Below, piece by piece: positions 1 through 8,316 of a stretch of 37,895 nt of DNA (its first letter is position 1; every line of letters starts with the position of its first letter). A model generated the notes under the pieces. The model was not told where the DNA came from. It did not search any database and saw only the letters and a program-made list of their open reading frames with translations. The DNA is taken from assembly GCA_964610175.1 (NCBI GenBank), contig CAZSVE010000024.1, positions 1 to 37,895 of the forward strand, written 5' to 3'. A program made the position numbers and the translations under genes. This stretch comes from CAZSVE01 sp964610175 (lineage in GTDB: Bacteria; Pseudomonadota; Gammaproteobacteria; HK1).

Positions 1-105
1 CGCACCACGCTGCAAAACGCCTACGGCGATAAACTGCGTCTGCATACCCACGCCGTGGTGGCCCTGGGCCTTGCCCGGTTGGTGTGGCTCACATCCAACC
101 GTTGA
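1..105 (+). CDS. C-terminal end of an unrecognised protein (partial)
   Basis: An open frame runs from the first base to a TGA at 103-105 and would encode the last 34 residues of a protein truncated by the window edge. The end reads HAVVALGLARLVWLTSNR. I do not recognise the family. Only the openness of the frame and the ordinary codon composition support it, and at this length that is weak. The 200 bases up to hemB carry no other gene I can see. Confidence 0.3.
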   Translation, partial: RTTLQNAYGDKLRLHTHAVVALGLARLVWLTSNR

Positions 106-308
106 TGTGGTCCCCTTCCGGCCGCCTCGGGTGTCGATTATGGAGACCATATTAGCCCTTCACGCCAACACCGAAGCGGCGTGGATCCTGGGCGCACGCA
201 GTTCTCTCGGAATGTTTTCCGATACCTGGGGCCTTTCGTCGCGGTCATGCCGGACCAAGTATATCAGGGTAATTTCCCACGAAATCCATTTCCATCAGGT
301 AACGTCCG

Positions 309-1319
309 ATGATTCAAGCCGCAACAAGCTTTCCCCGCACCCGTCCACGCCGAATGCGCCGAGACGAGTTCTCGCGTCGTCTGATGCGCGAGACTATCAT
401 CACCACAGACGACCTTATTTATCCCGTGTTCGTTTCCGAAGCAGGAAAACAGCGTCAGCCCATCGCATCCATGCCGGGCATCGAACGAATGGCCCCGGAT
501 GCCCTGCTCGAAGAGGCAGAGGCGCTTTTAGACCTCGGAGTACCCGCCATCGCGGTATTCCCGGTAATCTCGCAACAGAAAAAATCACTGGATGCCGCCG
601 AGGCCTGGAATCCCCAAGGCCTCGTACAGGAAACCGTGCGCCGCTTGAAGCGGGAATTTCCGACGCTCGGCATCATTACCGATGTCGCATTGGACCCCTT
701 CACTACCCATGGTCAGGACGGCCTCGTGGACGACCATGGATATGTACAAAACGACCGCACGGTCCATGCGTTGATAAAACAGGCCCTCTCTCATGCCGAG
801 GCGGGTGCGGATATCGTCGCCCCATCCGATATGATGGATGGTCGCATCGGGTACATTCGGGACGCCCTGGAAAGGGCCGACCACCATAACACCCGCATCC
901 TCGCTTACTCCGCCAAATATGCATCCGCCTTCTACGGCCCCTTTCGGGACGCCATCGGCTCCGGGGCGAGCCTCGGGAGCGGCAATAAATACTCCTACCA
1001 GATGGACCCGGCCAACAGCGATGAGGCCCTCCAGGAAGTAGCCCTGGATCTCCGGGAGGGCGCCGATATGGTCATGATCAAACCCGGCATGCCCTACCTC
1101 GACATCGTGCGCCGTGTCAAAGACCAGTTCGGGGTCCCTACATTCATCTATCAGGTAAGTGGCGAATACGCCATGATCCTGGCAGCGTCTCGAAACGGCT
1201 GGCTGGAAGAACGAAAAGTCGTCATGGAGACATTAGTCGGATTCAAACGGGCAGGCGCCGACGCAATCCTTACCTACTTTGCCAAACGGGTAGCACAGTG
1301 GCTGGCCGAGATAAAATAG
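309..1319 (+). CDS. hemB: Delta-aminolevulinic acid dehydratase (porphobilinogen synthase)
   Basis: Condenses two 5-aminolevulinate molecules to porphobilinogen, the second committed step of tetrapyrrole synthesis, in the cytosol. The 336-residue length is normal for the family. Both Schiff-base lysines are visible: Lys203 in AYSAKYASAFYG and Lys258 in MVMIKPGMPYLD. The metal-site segment DVALDPFTTHGQDG (125-138) has Asp where zinc enzymes have Cys, so this is the zinc-independent, magnesium-responsive type known from Pseudomonas. The ATG at 309 gives the usual N-terminus with the RPRRMRRDEFSRRLMRE segment. It stands alone, with no heme gene beside it. The Rpn-like gene follows 38 bases downstream. 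Identification is very secure. Confidence 0.97.
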   Translation: MIQAATSFPRTRPRRMRRDEFSRRLMRETIITTDDLIYPVFVSEAGKQRQPIASMPGIERMAPDALLEEAEALLDLGVPAIAVFPVISQQKKSLDAAEAWNPQGLVQETVRRLKREFPTLGIITDVALDPFTTHGQDGLVDDHGYVQNDRTVHALIKQALSHAEAGADIVAPSDMMDGRIGYIRDALERADHHNTRILAYSAKYASAFYGPFRDAIGSGASLGSGNKYSYQMDPANSDEALQEVALDLREGADMVMIKPGMPYLDIVRRVKDQFGVPTFIYQVSGEYAMILAASRNGWLEERKVVMETLVGFKRAGADAILTYFAKRVAQWLAEIK

Positions 1320-1357
1320 TATGAACGGCATTCCCCACCTCCCCGCCGACTTACGGA

Positions 1358-2233
1358 ATGACGACCGAAATCCCGGTCGATCGATTACGACAACCTTCGC
1401 CCATGACCAACAAAGACATCGTCAGCAAAAAGACCATTCGGCGACTGGCCGTGGATCTCGCCATCTATCTGCTGAAATTACCCATCGATCCCGATTCCCT
1501 GGAGGTGTTGTCCACCGAACATCAGCGTGTCGAAGACCGCCGCGCCGATCTGGTAGTCAAATTGCGGAACCGAATGGGAGAGGCCTTCCTGCTACATATG
1601 GAGATCCAGAACAATAACGATGACACCATGCCGGTTCGGATGATGCGTTATATGACCGACATCCTGCTGGCCCATCCCGGGTTGCCTCTGCACCAATACC
1701 TTATCTACATTGGCGCCGATCCATTGACCATGCCCGGCGGGTTGGATGGCCCCGGCATCCATTACGCCTATGGGCTGCTGGACATGCGGGAAATGGATTG
1801 CCGGCATATGATCGAGATGGACGACCCGGATGCGCTGGTCCTGGCCATCCTTTGCAACTTCGGCGACCATGATCCGCAGACGGTGGTCAACCACATCTAT
1901 GCGCGTTTGCGCGCCCTGCTGGACGGTAATCTCAAACGATTGCGGGAATATCTGGACATGCTGCACATACTGTCCGCCAATCGCGACCTCGACAAACAAA
2001 TAGAGGAGGCTGAAAAAATGCTGACCCAAGTAGATATCGAACGCATGCCCTTTTACCGGCTGGGAAGGGAACAGGGAATCGAGCGGGGAATGGAACAGGG
2101 AAAAATGGAAGGTCTGCGGGAGGGACGAAGAGAGGTCGCCGGGGCCTTATTGGCCAAGGGGGTAGCCATCGATGTGATTTCCGAGGCATCCGGGCTCTCG
2201 GTGGAAGAGATCCGGAAACTTGCCGCCCATTGA
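1358..2233 (+). CDS. Rpn/YhgA-like PD-(D/E)XK nuclease family protein
   Basis: A 291-residue protein of the type often annotated as putative transposase or recombination-promoting nuclease (Rpn). Asp64 in RRADLVVKLRN and Glu82-x-Gln84 in LLHMEIQNN fit the D...ExQ form of the PD-(D/E)XK core. The C-terminus has the family's Gly/Glu/Arg-rich stretch (LGREQGIERGMEQGKMEG, about 230-247) followed by a short helical tail ending SGLSVEEIRKLAAH. The start is uncertain: ATG 1358 or ATG 1403 (residue 16) are both possible and neither has a clear ribosome binding site. It lies 38 bases after hemB. Related proteins in Escherichia coli nick DNA and promote recombination; here the activity is inferred from family only. 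A fragment of a related gene lies at 9351-9731. Confidence 0.75.
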   Translation: MTTEIPVDRLRQPSPMTNKDIVSKKTIRRLAVDLAIYLLKLPIDPDSLEVLSTEHQRVEDRRADLVVKLRNRMGEAFLLHMEIQNNNDDTMPVRMMRYMTDILLAHPGLPLHQYLIYIGADPLTMPGGLDGPGIHYAYGLLDMREMDCRHMIEMDDPDALVLAILCNFGDHDPQTVVNHIYARLRALLDGNLKRLREYLDMLHILSANRDLDKQIEEAEKMLTQVDIERMPFYRLGREQGIERGMEQGKMEGLREGRREVAGALLAKGVAIDVISEASGLSVEEIRKLAAH

Positions 2234-2244
2234 CTGGAAAGGCT

Positions 2245-2345
2245 CTAGCGAAGCTTCGCCTCGAATCGATGAAGCATGATCGAGTATTGGTAAGGCGGAA
2301 TTTGCGCCTTGTAAAACTCGATCCAATCGTAAAGCTGAGCAGAAA
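2245..2345 (-). repeat. Dispersed hairpin repeat, family A
   Basis: A copy of a roughly 100-base intergenic repeat found at least eight times in the window. It contains an outer stem GATCGAGT / ACTCGATC and an inner stem AAGGCG / CGCCTT around a short AT loop. The left end carries the shared AGCGAAGCTTCGCCTCGA block. It follows the Rpn-like gene by about 12 bases. The remaining bases 2346-2636 hold short spurious frames and no gene I can support. Confidence 0.75.
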
Positions 2346-2636
2346 ATCAACAAATTACCGTTTCCATGCATCCGCGACGGGATGCTTTGATGCCGAAAAC
2401 GCCGTCGACCTAGATGACTTGAAACCCAAGACCATCGGCTGGGGCGGATGCCGGGAACGAGTCCCCCTCGCCTCGCCGGGTCGCACCCCGAATCTCGTGG
2501 TTGTGGAAGAGGGCGAGAAGCACTATATCGGCATTGGATTATCCGGAAATGGAAGGCTGCCGTTCTTCGCGCGCACGGACCACGAAAGAGAGACCCGAAC
2601 GGATTCCATAATTGACTCCATGTAGAAGATAACGAA

Positions 2637-2843
2637 ATGCGATTACAGGTAGTCCTGGAACCGAGCAGCGAGGGTGGATACACGGTATTCGCCTCGGTAT
2701 TGCCCGGCTGCATCAGCGAAGGCGATACGCGCGAGGAAGCGCTTTCCAATATCCGGGAGGCCATCGACCTTTACCTCGAACCCATCCCCGATGATGGAGC
2801 ACGTTTCGGCAAGGAAGTGGAGTTCGCGGAAATCACGGTATGA
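2637..2843 (+). CDS. HicB-family antitoxin-like protein (orphan)
   Basis: A 68-residue protein matching the short HicB-like fold: an N-terminal beta segment (MRLQVVLEPSSEGGYTVFAS), the diagnostic turn VLPGCISEGDTREEALSNI, and the helix REAIDLYLE. HicB-family antitoxins bind and neutralise HicA, an mRNA-cleaving toxin. The stop codon overlaps an ATG in the ATGA arrangement that normally couples hicB to a downstream partner, but that partner is broken after six codons. The gene is therefore probably an orphan antitoxin or a remnant. No long C-terminal DNA-binding domain is present. Confidence 0.72.
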   Translation: MRLQVVLEPSSEGGYTVFASVLPGCISEGDTREEALSNIREAIDLYLEPIPDDGARFGKEVEFAEITV

Positions 2844-2889
2844 CAAAGGTCCCTCCATAACCGTCAGTCTACTCCGTTCCGCTTTTTTC
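2840..2889 (+). pseudogene. hicA-like start, frameshifted remnant
   Basis: The ATG overlapping the hicB-like stop opens MTKVPP and then hits TAA at 2858-2860. A one-base shift continues as ITVSLLRSAFF. Read together this resembles the HicA N-terminus (MTKxPPxxGxExxxxLxxxGF). The homology then ends, so only the first 17 or so codons remain. The short length makes this a modest-confidence call, supported mainly by its position and overlap with the HicB-like gene. Confidence 0.45.
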
Positions 2890-3030
2890 TCGTCTCCACG
2901 CGCCGACGTGGAAGCCCCCGCCAGCGGCACGCCCGCGCCTACCCCTAAATCACCACCCCCGACGCCCGCCCGATCGAGCGATGACTTTCCGATGAAGTCC
3001 GACGACCTCCCGGAGATTCAGCAACCGCAT
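2890..3030 (-). pseudogene. Doc/Fic-type toxin N-terminal remnant
   Basis: From an ATG at 3030 the minus strand reads MRLLNLREVVGLHRKVIA, then RSGGRRGW and a stop at 2950-2952. This matches the start of death-on-curing (Doc) toxins (LxxEVxxLHxxxIxxSGG). A shift of frame continues with GGDLGVGAGVPLAGAS, which resembles the Doc segment RDLGLLESAxxxP. The catalytic HPFxDGNKR motif is absent, so any toxin here is dead. Its ATG overlaps the stop of the upstream remnant as TGATG, an arrangement typical of toxin-antitoxin operons. Confidence 0.45.
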
Positions 3031-3219
3031 CAGGACAGCCTCTCGTAGAATTCGGCGTTTTTGGCAAGGACACAGGCCGTGACATCTTTCAGGGACAAGC
3101 TTGACGGTTCATCCGCCTTCTCATCCAATACGTGTGCCTATCCGGCAGGCAGTTGCCCGATGAAGGCCATCAGACGGCCATACAGAACCATCCTCGATCT
3201 CCAGCGGCACAGTCTCCAT
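3030..3219 (-). pseudogene. Decayed antitoxin paired with the Doc-like remnant
   Basis: The minus strand begins METVPLEIEDGSVWPSDG in one frame. In another frame, after an internal stop, it ends LKDVTACVLAKNAEFYERLS. The ending resembles small antitoxins that precede Doc-like toxins (VTxYVLxKNAELYRRL). The two halves are separated by frame changes, so this is a decayed gene. The family assignment is from recollection of such pairs and is tentative. Confidence 0.4.
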
Positions 3220-3271
3220 GTATTCGTCCTTTTGGTGTTTGTAGGCACAGGTGAATAAAACATCGAAGATT

Positions 3272-3356
3272 TGTCATCTCGACCGGAGGGAGAGATCTTG
3301 CGCGTTTGGAGCCCTTGTCGCAATTCAGAAGATTTCTCGCTGCGCTCGAAATGACA
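3272..3356. repeat. Imperfect terminal inverted repeat element, 85 bases
   Basis: The left arm starts TGTCATCTCGACCGGAGGGA and the right arm is its imperfect reverse complement, ending CGCTGCGCTCGAAATGACA. Each arm is about 28 bases, around a 29-base centre. Similar TGTCATTTCGAGCG elements are widespread in bacterial intergenic DNA and behave like small non-autonomous repeats. It lies in the gene-poor stretch 3220-3505. Confidence 0.7.
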
Positions 3357-3505
3357 TCTATTTTTGAAATGGCATTCGGTGTTCATGGTTAGCGTTCGAT
3401 TTTAGTCGCGGCTTTGCTGCGTTATGCGGGGGTAATGCAGCTGATCCCACGGTCATCGATAACCGATACCTTTCATCCTACCTGGAACGGACCGGCTGTT
3501 GTTGT

Positions 3506-3904
3506 ATGATGCATCTTGCACGATATGACGAAGCGCCCGTAGCGCTCGTGCCCGGTCGCGCATCCCACACCGATTCCACATCCGCCCTTCGACAAACCGA
3601 ATTTTTGGAGACCCATAGATCGAGGATATTCAACGTCGAATGCAAATCGAGGTTCTTCAGATTCCACAACAACAACGATATCGTGACCCGCGCGCCGGCC
3701 AGAGCCATGGGTTACAGCCATGTAGGTTCCTATCTGTACATATCCGAAGAAAAAACCATTCATCGGGAACCCGGTTTCTGGTTCAGGTTCATCGATCATT
3801 TCGATGGGGCCTTCAGCGCCTTGAAAGAACAAGGATTGGATTCCATCAAGGATCATGATATGAATCGGTACCTGAGGGCCATAAGGAAGTGGGACCTCGA
3901 ATAA
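3506..3904 (+). pseudogene. C-terminal fragment of a class 3 lipase family protein
   Basis: The encoded segment RFHNNNDIVTRAPARAMGYS followed by HVGSYLYI and later LDSIKDHDMNRYLRAIRK matches the C-terminal third of bacterial class 3 lipase proteins, including the conserved aspartate of NNNDIVTR and the histidine of the DHxM segment. The GxSxG nucleophile elbow is missing, and the first 40 or so residues (from MMHLARYDE) look unrelated. The frame is therefore a 5'-truncated, probably inactive remnant. It ends 41 bases before the ATG of the next gene. Confidence 0.65.
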
Positions 3905-3945
3905 CGCAAGCCCCCCAACACATCACATTCCACCGGAGAACCCAC

Positions 3946-6144
3946 ATGCCGAACTGGAAATCCAACCATCGCAACAGTGACGACCGCCGCGATAATCGCC
4001 AAGACCACGAGCAAAACACTCGCCAGGCCACCCGAGAAAACGGCGCGCCCGAGGAAACGCCCACCGAGACCGGCGCTCACCATCCCGACAACCGACAAGA
4101 CAACCAGGGCACCGAAGTGCCCTCCCCCACCGAAACCGCCCATCCCGACGAACCGGTCGCTTCTCCGCCCCTCGCTCCACAACGCCCCCTCCTCTTCCAG
4201 CAGTCCCCCGCCGTCTATGTGGGCGATTACCGGCCCAGTGTCGCGGCCCTGCGGCGCTCGTTCGCCCTGGGGGAGGAAACCACGCCGGACGAGGAACTCC
4301 TGGATCGCTTCGGGCGCATCGAGGTAGTGCACAACGGGCTCGACCTGCAAACGCCGGGCGCGTCGTTCTTCGTGCGCAATCTTCAGTTCGATGTAGGTAC
4401 GTCCGATGAAGGAAATCGTCGCATCGGTCACCGCATCCTGCCGGTGGATGACGGCAACAACGGCGACAATCCCACCAACCGGGAGACCGAGGAAACCATC
4501 CGCAAGGCCCTGGGCGTCTCCGAGGGGCATCTGGCCCCTTATGAAATCATCTTCACCCATCCCGAGACCCATGGACCCGATGGCGAGGGGCTATGGCGGG
4601 AATTCCCCGGCGATGGTCGCAAGGGCACCCTGAAGACCATCGCCGGTCCCGGCGGCGTCACCCAGGGCAGTGCCACCCATCGGGGCGGCGCGGTGGGCTT
4701 TCGCGGCATCACCCATAACTCGCCCGAGAACTACCACGGCAATCAATTCCAGGTGCGGGGCTATCCGGCCGTGGCCGTGGGCATGACCATCTCGGGCGTC
4801 CATCCCGATGTGGTGGCCTCCCAGCGCAACCGCGCGAGCTTCCTCCTCAACGACGGCGTCAACTTTTCGGTGCGCGATTACAAAAACGATTTCGTCCGCA
4901 TCCGGGATGCCAATACGGTATTGATGTTCGCCCGCGATTGGATCGTGCACCGGGCGCTGACGCGGATAGAAAACGGCAGCATCCCGGAAACCCCGGAGAT
5001 ACGAGCCATTCTGGATGAACTCGCCTCCCCGGCGCTCAAGACCTATCTCGGTTCCGAGGACTGGACCTGCTACTGCGCCGAGCATCGGGCCTCGGTGGAC
5101 TACCTCATGACCTCGCTGCAATTCACGGAAGCGGGTTTCCGGGAGGTCTACGACGGTACCTCCATGTGGGGCAAGCGGCCCGGGGATCTCGGCGGCAAGC
5201 TGTTTGCGCTCTACAGCCATGTGATCATCGCCAAGGCCAAGGCCCAGGGCGTACCTTATCGGGAAGAAGGCCAGATGGCCGACGGCATCTCGCCGGAATC
5301 CTGGGGAGGACCGGATGGCGGGCAATTCTTCACGCCGCTCTGGCAGCGCATGGGGCTTTCTCGCATCGATGTGCGCCCCTTCGACGGCCCGGAACAATAC
5401 GACGCCTTTGAAAACGCCCGCATCCATGGCACCCTGGAGCAATACAAGGCGCGCTGGAACGACTACCCGGTCATCCCACTGCCGCCGGGCAAGGCTCTGC
5501 CCTATGGCCCGCAGACCAACGCCGACCTCATCGCCTCCTTTATCAAAAAGGTCCACGACTGGCGCGACGTGGGTGGGATTCAGGCCGCCACCGCCATCAT
5601 GGCCTTCATGGGCAAGGCCACGGAGCGCCACGGCATTTCGCCCCAGGACTACGCGGAACTGGTCACCCCCATCATCGGGGAATTCTTGATCGCCGACGCC
5701 CTGGCCAAGGGCGCGCCGGATGCGTGGTTTACCAAGGCCGGGCCCACCCTCGGGGCCGCGCTGACTGCCCTTGTCCCGGCGGACGCGCCGCCGGAGCGGG
5801 CGATAGCGCTGCGGGAACTCTTCCTCGGCGTTGCCGGGGGCGCGGCCGAGTTGTTGGCGTCGCAAAAGGCCGATCTACAGGAAAGATGCGCTGGCAATCC
5901 CGTGGATCGCGCGGTGGTGGACGCGGAACTCGACCAAATGCTCGCCAACGATATCATTGCCGCCCGGCACACCGAAGTGGGTGATCGCGCCCGGTTCGTG
6001 AAGAACAACATCCCGCCCCAGACCCTGCTGGATATCCTGCATGGCCTGCACAGGCCGGTGGCGCCGTCGGATTGGAATGATGGCATGGTGGGGTTCGTGT
6101 ATTTGGGGACGTTGATGGATGGGAGTGAAGTGAGCGGGGTTTGA
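3946..6144 (+). CDS. Large hypothetical protein, 732 residues
   Basis: I do not recognise this family. ATG 3946 is preferred over in-frame ATG 3889 because GGAG lies seven bases upstream; the protein then starts MPNWKSNHRNSDD. Residues 1-80 are polar, low-complexity and proline/threonine-rich, with no signal peptide. The rest is compact and acidic, with segments such as FREVYDGTSMWGKRPGDL and SEDWTCYCAEHRASVDYL. The paired cysteines in WTCYCAEH could suggest a redox or cysteine-enzyme site, but I cannot place them in a known family. No membrane segments are evident. Codon use is GC-rich like the host, and a 424-residue antisense frame is explained by that bias. No operon partner is visible; the lipase remnant lies just upstream. 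Confidence 0.8.
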   Translation: MPNWKSNHRNSDDRRDNRQDHEQNTRQATRENGAPEETPTETGAHHPDNRQDNQGTEVPSPTETAHPDEPVASPPLAPQRPLLFQQSPAVYVGDYRPSVAALRRSFALGEETTPDEELLDRFGRIEVVHNGLDLQTPGASFFVRNLQFDVGTSDEGNRRIGHRILPVDDGNNGDNPTNRETEETIRKALGVSEGHLAPYEIIFTHPETHGPDGEGLWREFPGDGRKGTLKTIAGPGGVTQGSATHRGGAVGFRGITHNSPENYHGNQFQVRGYPAVAVGMTISGVHPDVVASQRNRASFLLNDGVNFSVRDYKNDFVRIRDANTVLMFARDWIVHRALTRIENGSIPETPEIRAILDELASPALKTYLGSEDWTCYCAEHRASVDYLMTSLQFTEAGFREVYDGTSMWGKRPGDLGGKLFALYSHVIIAKAKAQGVPYREEGQMADGISPESWGGPDGGQFFTPLWQRMGLSRIDVRPFDGPEQYDAFENARIHGTLEQYKARWNDYPVIPLPPGKALPYGPQTNADLIASFIKKVHDWRDVGGIQAATAIMAFMGKATERHGISPQDYAELVTPIIGEFLIADALAKGAPDAWFTKAGPTLGAALTALVPADAPPERAIALRELFLGVAGGAAELLASQKADLQERCAGNPVDRAVVDAELDQMLANDIIAARHTEVGDRARFVKNNIPPQTLLDILHGLHRPVAPSDWNDGMVGFVYLGTLMDGSEVSGV

Positions 6145-6162
6145 AGGCGCCGCGCTGGCCCG

Positions 6163-6193
6163 ACGTATCGGTAAAACAAGTTTTCCGATACGT
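6163..6193. repeat. Perfect inverted repeat after the 732-residue gene
   Basis: ACGTATCGG and CCGATACGT flank TAAAACAAGTTTT, which itself pairs as AAAAC / GTTTT. The combined hairpin has about 14 pairs. It lies 19 bases after the stop codon and could act as a transcription end or RNA stabiliser. The first arm matches the start of repeat family B. Confidence 0.65.
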
Positions 6194-6205
6194 TGGGATC
6201 TATTT

Positions 6206-6238
6206 ACATACTCCGAACGTGTAGCGTTCGGAGTATGT
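6206..6238. repeat. Perfect 14-base inverted repeat, five-base loop
   Basis: ACATACTCCGAACG, loop TGTAG, then CGTTCGGAGTATGT. A related but imperfect hairpin with the same CCGAACG / CGTTCGG core lies at about 12,679-12,715 between rpsB and tsf. There it also follows a family B unit. The stretch 6239-6547 that follows contains no gene I can support. Confidence 0.7.
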
Positions 6239-6547
6239 TCTCAACCAAAGGCCATCAGGAGCGCGAAGCCCGTGGATGGACTGCTGGAATGAGGTTCTTA
6301 GACGGATCCGCATAGCGCGACCAAGGCCGCAACCAAATCCTGTTGCCGTCAATTCTCGTGAAATCACAATCGCTAAAACCCTTCGACCAACCACAAACAT
6401 TCGCGGGGTTATGTCGATTGTCGAGGGGGAATTGCATAGGACTCTTCTCGAACCGAGAACTTAACTTACCCTCTTCGCACCCTAAACATTATCGAGATGG
6501 CAAATCCCTACCCACGGATTTTTTGAAGAGCCAATAATTTGGTCGAT

Positions 6548-6643
6548 TTCCCGCTCAGCTGCGCTGATCGGTCGATTTTCACGAAACGCCCGTTTTGCTT
6601 TACCGATGCCAAATCATGTCGGTTCGAGGCGGAGCTTCCTTGG
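6548..6643 (+). repeat. Dispersed hairpin repeat, family A
   Basis: Reads CCCGCTCAGCTGCGCTGATC, then an inner stem AAACG / CGTTT, and ends with the family's TCGGTTCGAGGCGGAGCTTC block. It lies upstream of dapB. The rest of the gap, 6644-6817, probably holds the dapB promoter, but I do not see convincing boxes. Confidence 0.65.
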
Positions 6644-6817
6644 ACAGTTCGGCTCGTGCCGGTTTCGCTTGCGCAGTCCAGCCTTGTTCGCGGGTGCATC
6701 GGGGCCAACAGCACCTTGGACCGATACAGTCCATCCACACACTTTCATTCAGTACTTTCATCCGAGGATCGTGGGGCCATATACTGTGATTTTCTTGCAG
6801 GAATCCAGGAGATAACC

Positions 6818-7669
6818 ATGGCATCTTTCGATACGAATACATCAATCACTCATGACACCAAGGTCGATATCGGTATCAATGGCGCTGCCGGACGTATGGG
6901 CAGAGATCTCATTACGGCGTGTATCGAGGATGAAATGGCGCAACTGACCGTTGCCACGGAGCATCCCGGGCATGACGCGCTCGGTATCGATACCGGAATC
7001 CTGGTTGGTCTGGAGCAGCAGGGGATTTCGATTACGGATAATCTTGCCAAAGTAATTCAGGCATGTGATGTATTGATCGACTTTACAACGCCGAAAGGCA
7101 CCCTCGCGAGCTTGTCGGCATGTCGAGACAGTGGTCGGCGTATGGTCATCGGCACCACGGGACTTTCCGATCAAGAACAAAGCACAATCGCGGAGGCATC
7201 CAGTGAGATCCCTATCGTGTTCGCGCCGAACATGAGCATCGGGGTGACGCTTTGCTTTGCCCTGGTGGAACTTGCGGCCCGTGCCCTCGGGGATGAAGTG
7301 GATATCGAGATTATCGAGGCCCATCACCGCAAAAAGTTGGATGCCCCTTCCGGTACGGCACTGCGCCTTGGGCAAATCATCGCGGACACCCTGGGACGCG
7401 ATCTGACGGCACAGGCCGTTTATGGAAGACAAGGAAAGACCGGAGAGCGGGATCGGCAAACCATCGGTTTCGAGACCATACGGGCCGGTGACATCGTCGG
7501 CGAGCACACCGCAATGTTCGCCGGTATCGGAGAACGCATCGAAATTACCCACCGGGCATCGAGCCGAAGGATCTTTGCCAACGGTGCGTTGCGCGCCGCC
7601 CATTGGATCATGGGAAGGAAAGATGGGCTCTTCGATATGCGGGATGTCCTGGGGTTGAGATTGGACTGA
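6818..7669 (+). CDS. dapB: 4-hydroxy-tetrahydrodipicolinate reductase
   Basis: NAD(P)H-dependent reduction of 4-hydroxy-tetrahydrodipicolinate in the diaminopimelate/lysine pathway, feeding peptidoglycan and lysine synthesis in the cytosol. The 283-residue protein has the dinucleotide-binding GAAGRMG near residues 22-28. The catalytic signature EAHHRKKLDAPSGTAL (about 167-182) includes the His pair, Lys173 and the GT that hold substrate. ATG 6818 is chosen over an upstream in-frame start because AGGAGAT lies six bases before it and the upstream extension runs through repeat DNA. A short N-terminal extension of about 16 residues precedes the fold. lysC, from the same pathway, lies 8 kb away and is not in an operon with it. 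Confidence 0.96.
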   Translation: MASFDTNTSITHDTKVDIGINGAAGRMGRDLITACIEDEMAQLTVATEHPGHDALGIDTGILVGLEQQGISITDNLAKVIQACDVLIDFTTPKGTLASLSACRDSGRRMVIGTTGLSDQEQSTIAEASSEIPIVFAPNMSIGVTLCFALVELAARALGDEVDIEIIEAHHRKKLDAPSGTALRLGQIIADTLGRDLTAQAVYGRQGKTGERDRQTIGFETIRAGDIVGEHTAMFAGIGERIEITHRASSRRIFANGALRAAHWIMGRKDGLFDMRDVLGLRLD

Positions 7670-7723
7670 TTCGCTTATCTCCCGCTCGGCTTCACAGTTG
7701 GATCGGTGCCTCTCACCGGCCTG

Positions 7724-7999
7724 TCAGCGAAAGGAAAAGTGCTTTCTCACTGGTTGGTGCACCTCCCAAGTGCAGCTCATACCGGCGGGGAAGCGCACTA
7801 AGTCCCCGGCCTTTACGTGTACTGGCTCACCGCCATCCGGTGTTACCGTGAATTCGCCTTCCAGCACGTAGCAGGTCTCGTTGCTATCATAGTTCCAGGC
7901 GAATTTGGAAGTTTCCTTCTCCCAGGTAGGCCAGTCATATACTCCCAGTGTGTCCAACCTATCCGGTGCCGGGTTATGTTCGATCATGATTTCGCTCAT
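7724..7999 (-). CDS. Small cupin protein (DUF861/EutQ-like)
   Basis: A 91-residue single-domain cupin. The central segment SNETCYVLEGEFTVTPDGGE followed by PVHVKAGDLVRFPAGMSCTW contains the two cupin motifs (YVLEGxxxVT and GDxVxFPxGxxxxW). This resembles the cupin_3 family. Its substrate is unknown. It is transcribed away from gspJ and converges on dapB, with repeat fragments on both sides (a partial family A piece at about 7676-7710). Metal binding is less certain because the usual histidines of motif 1 are not all present. Confidence 0.85.
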   Translation of the reverse strand: MSEIMIEHNPAPDRLDTLGVYDWPTWEKETSKFAWNYDSNETCYVLEGEFTVTPDGGEPVHVKAGDLVRFPAGMSCTWEVHQPVRKHFSFR

Positions 8000-8152
8000 C
8001 GTATTTTGCCTCTATCATGTAAAGTAAATGCATGTGAAGTAACTGCAAAAATGCGGATTCAAGTCGCAAGTGCAACAGGTAAATCCCTAGCGAAGCCTCG
8101 CTGGGAATCGACTTTGTCGAAGCTCCGAGAATGCTTTCCATTATTTGTTCAT

Positions 8153-8255
8153 TTCCCCGCTCGGCTTCACCAATTGGATCGAGTTTTACAAGGCGCCAAT
8201 TCCGCCTTACCAAGACTCGATCATGCCTTGTCGGTTCGAGGCAAAGCTTCGCCAG
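8153..8255 (+). repeat. Dispersed hairpin repeat, family A
   Basis: The clearest copy. GATCGAGT pairs with ACTCGATC, and inside it AAGGCG pairs with CGCCTT. The 5' part is CCCCGCTCGGCTTCACCAAT and the 3' block TCGGTTCGAGGCAAAGCTTC. A partial copy (about 8081-8130) lies just before it, so the 8000-8316 gap is mostly repeat DNA. Confidence 0.8.
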
Positions 8256-8316
8256 GACTGTCTTGCCGAGCGGGATCGGGACCGATCGGGATCGAACGGT
8301 TCGAACCCAGGACTAC

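Noticed and set aside
71..889. 272-codon plus-strand frame overlapping hemB
   Set aside because: hemB in another frame is unmistakable and the frame's translation is Arg/Pro/His-rich noise.
2147..2764. 205-codon minus-strand frame
   Set aside because: It overlaps the Rpn-like gene end, a family A repeat and the HicB-like gene; the translation shows no domain.
4591..5865. Long open frame of 424 codons on the minus strand
   Set aside because: It is antisense to the 732-residue gene, which is longer, has a good ribosome binding site and ordinary codon use. The antisense frame is a GC-bias artefact with Arg/Gly-rich composition.
8290..8310. tRNA-like T-loop GGTTCGAACCC upstream of gspJ
   Set aside because: No acceptor or anticodon stem can be built around it; it is part of repeat-rich sequence.
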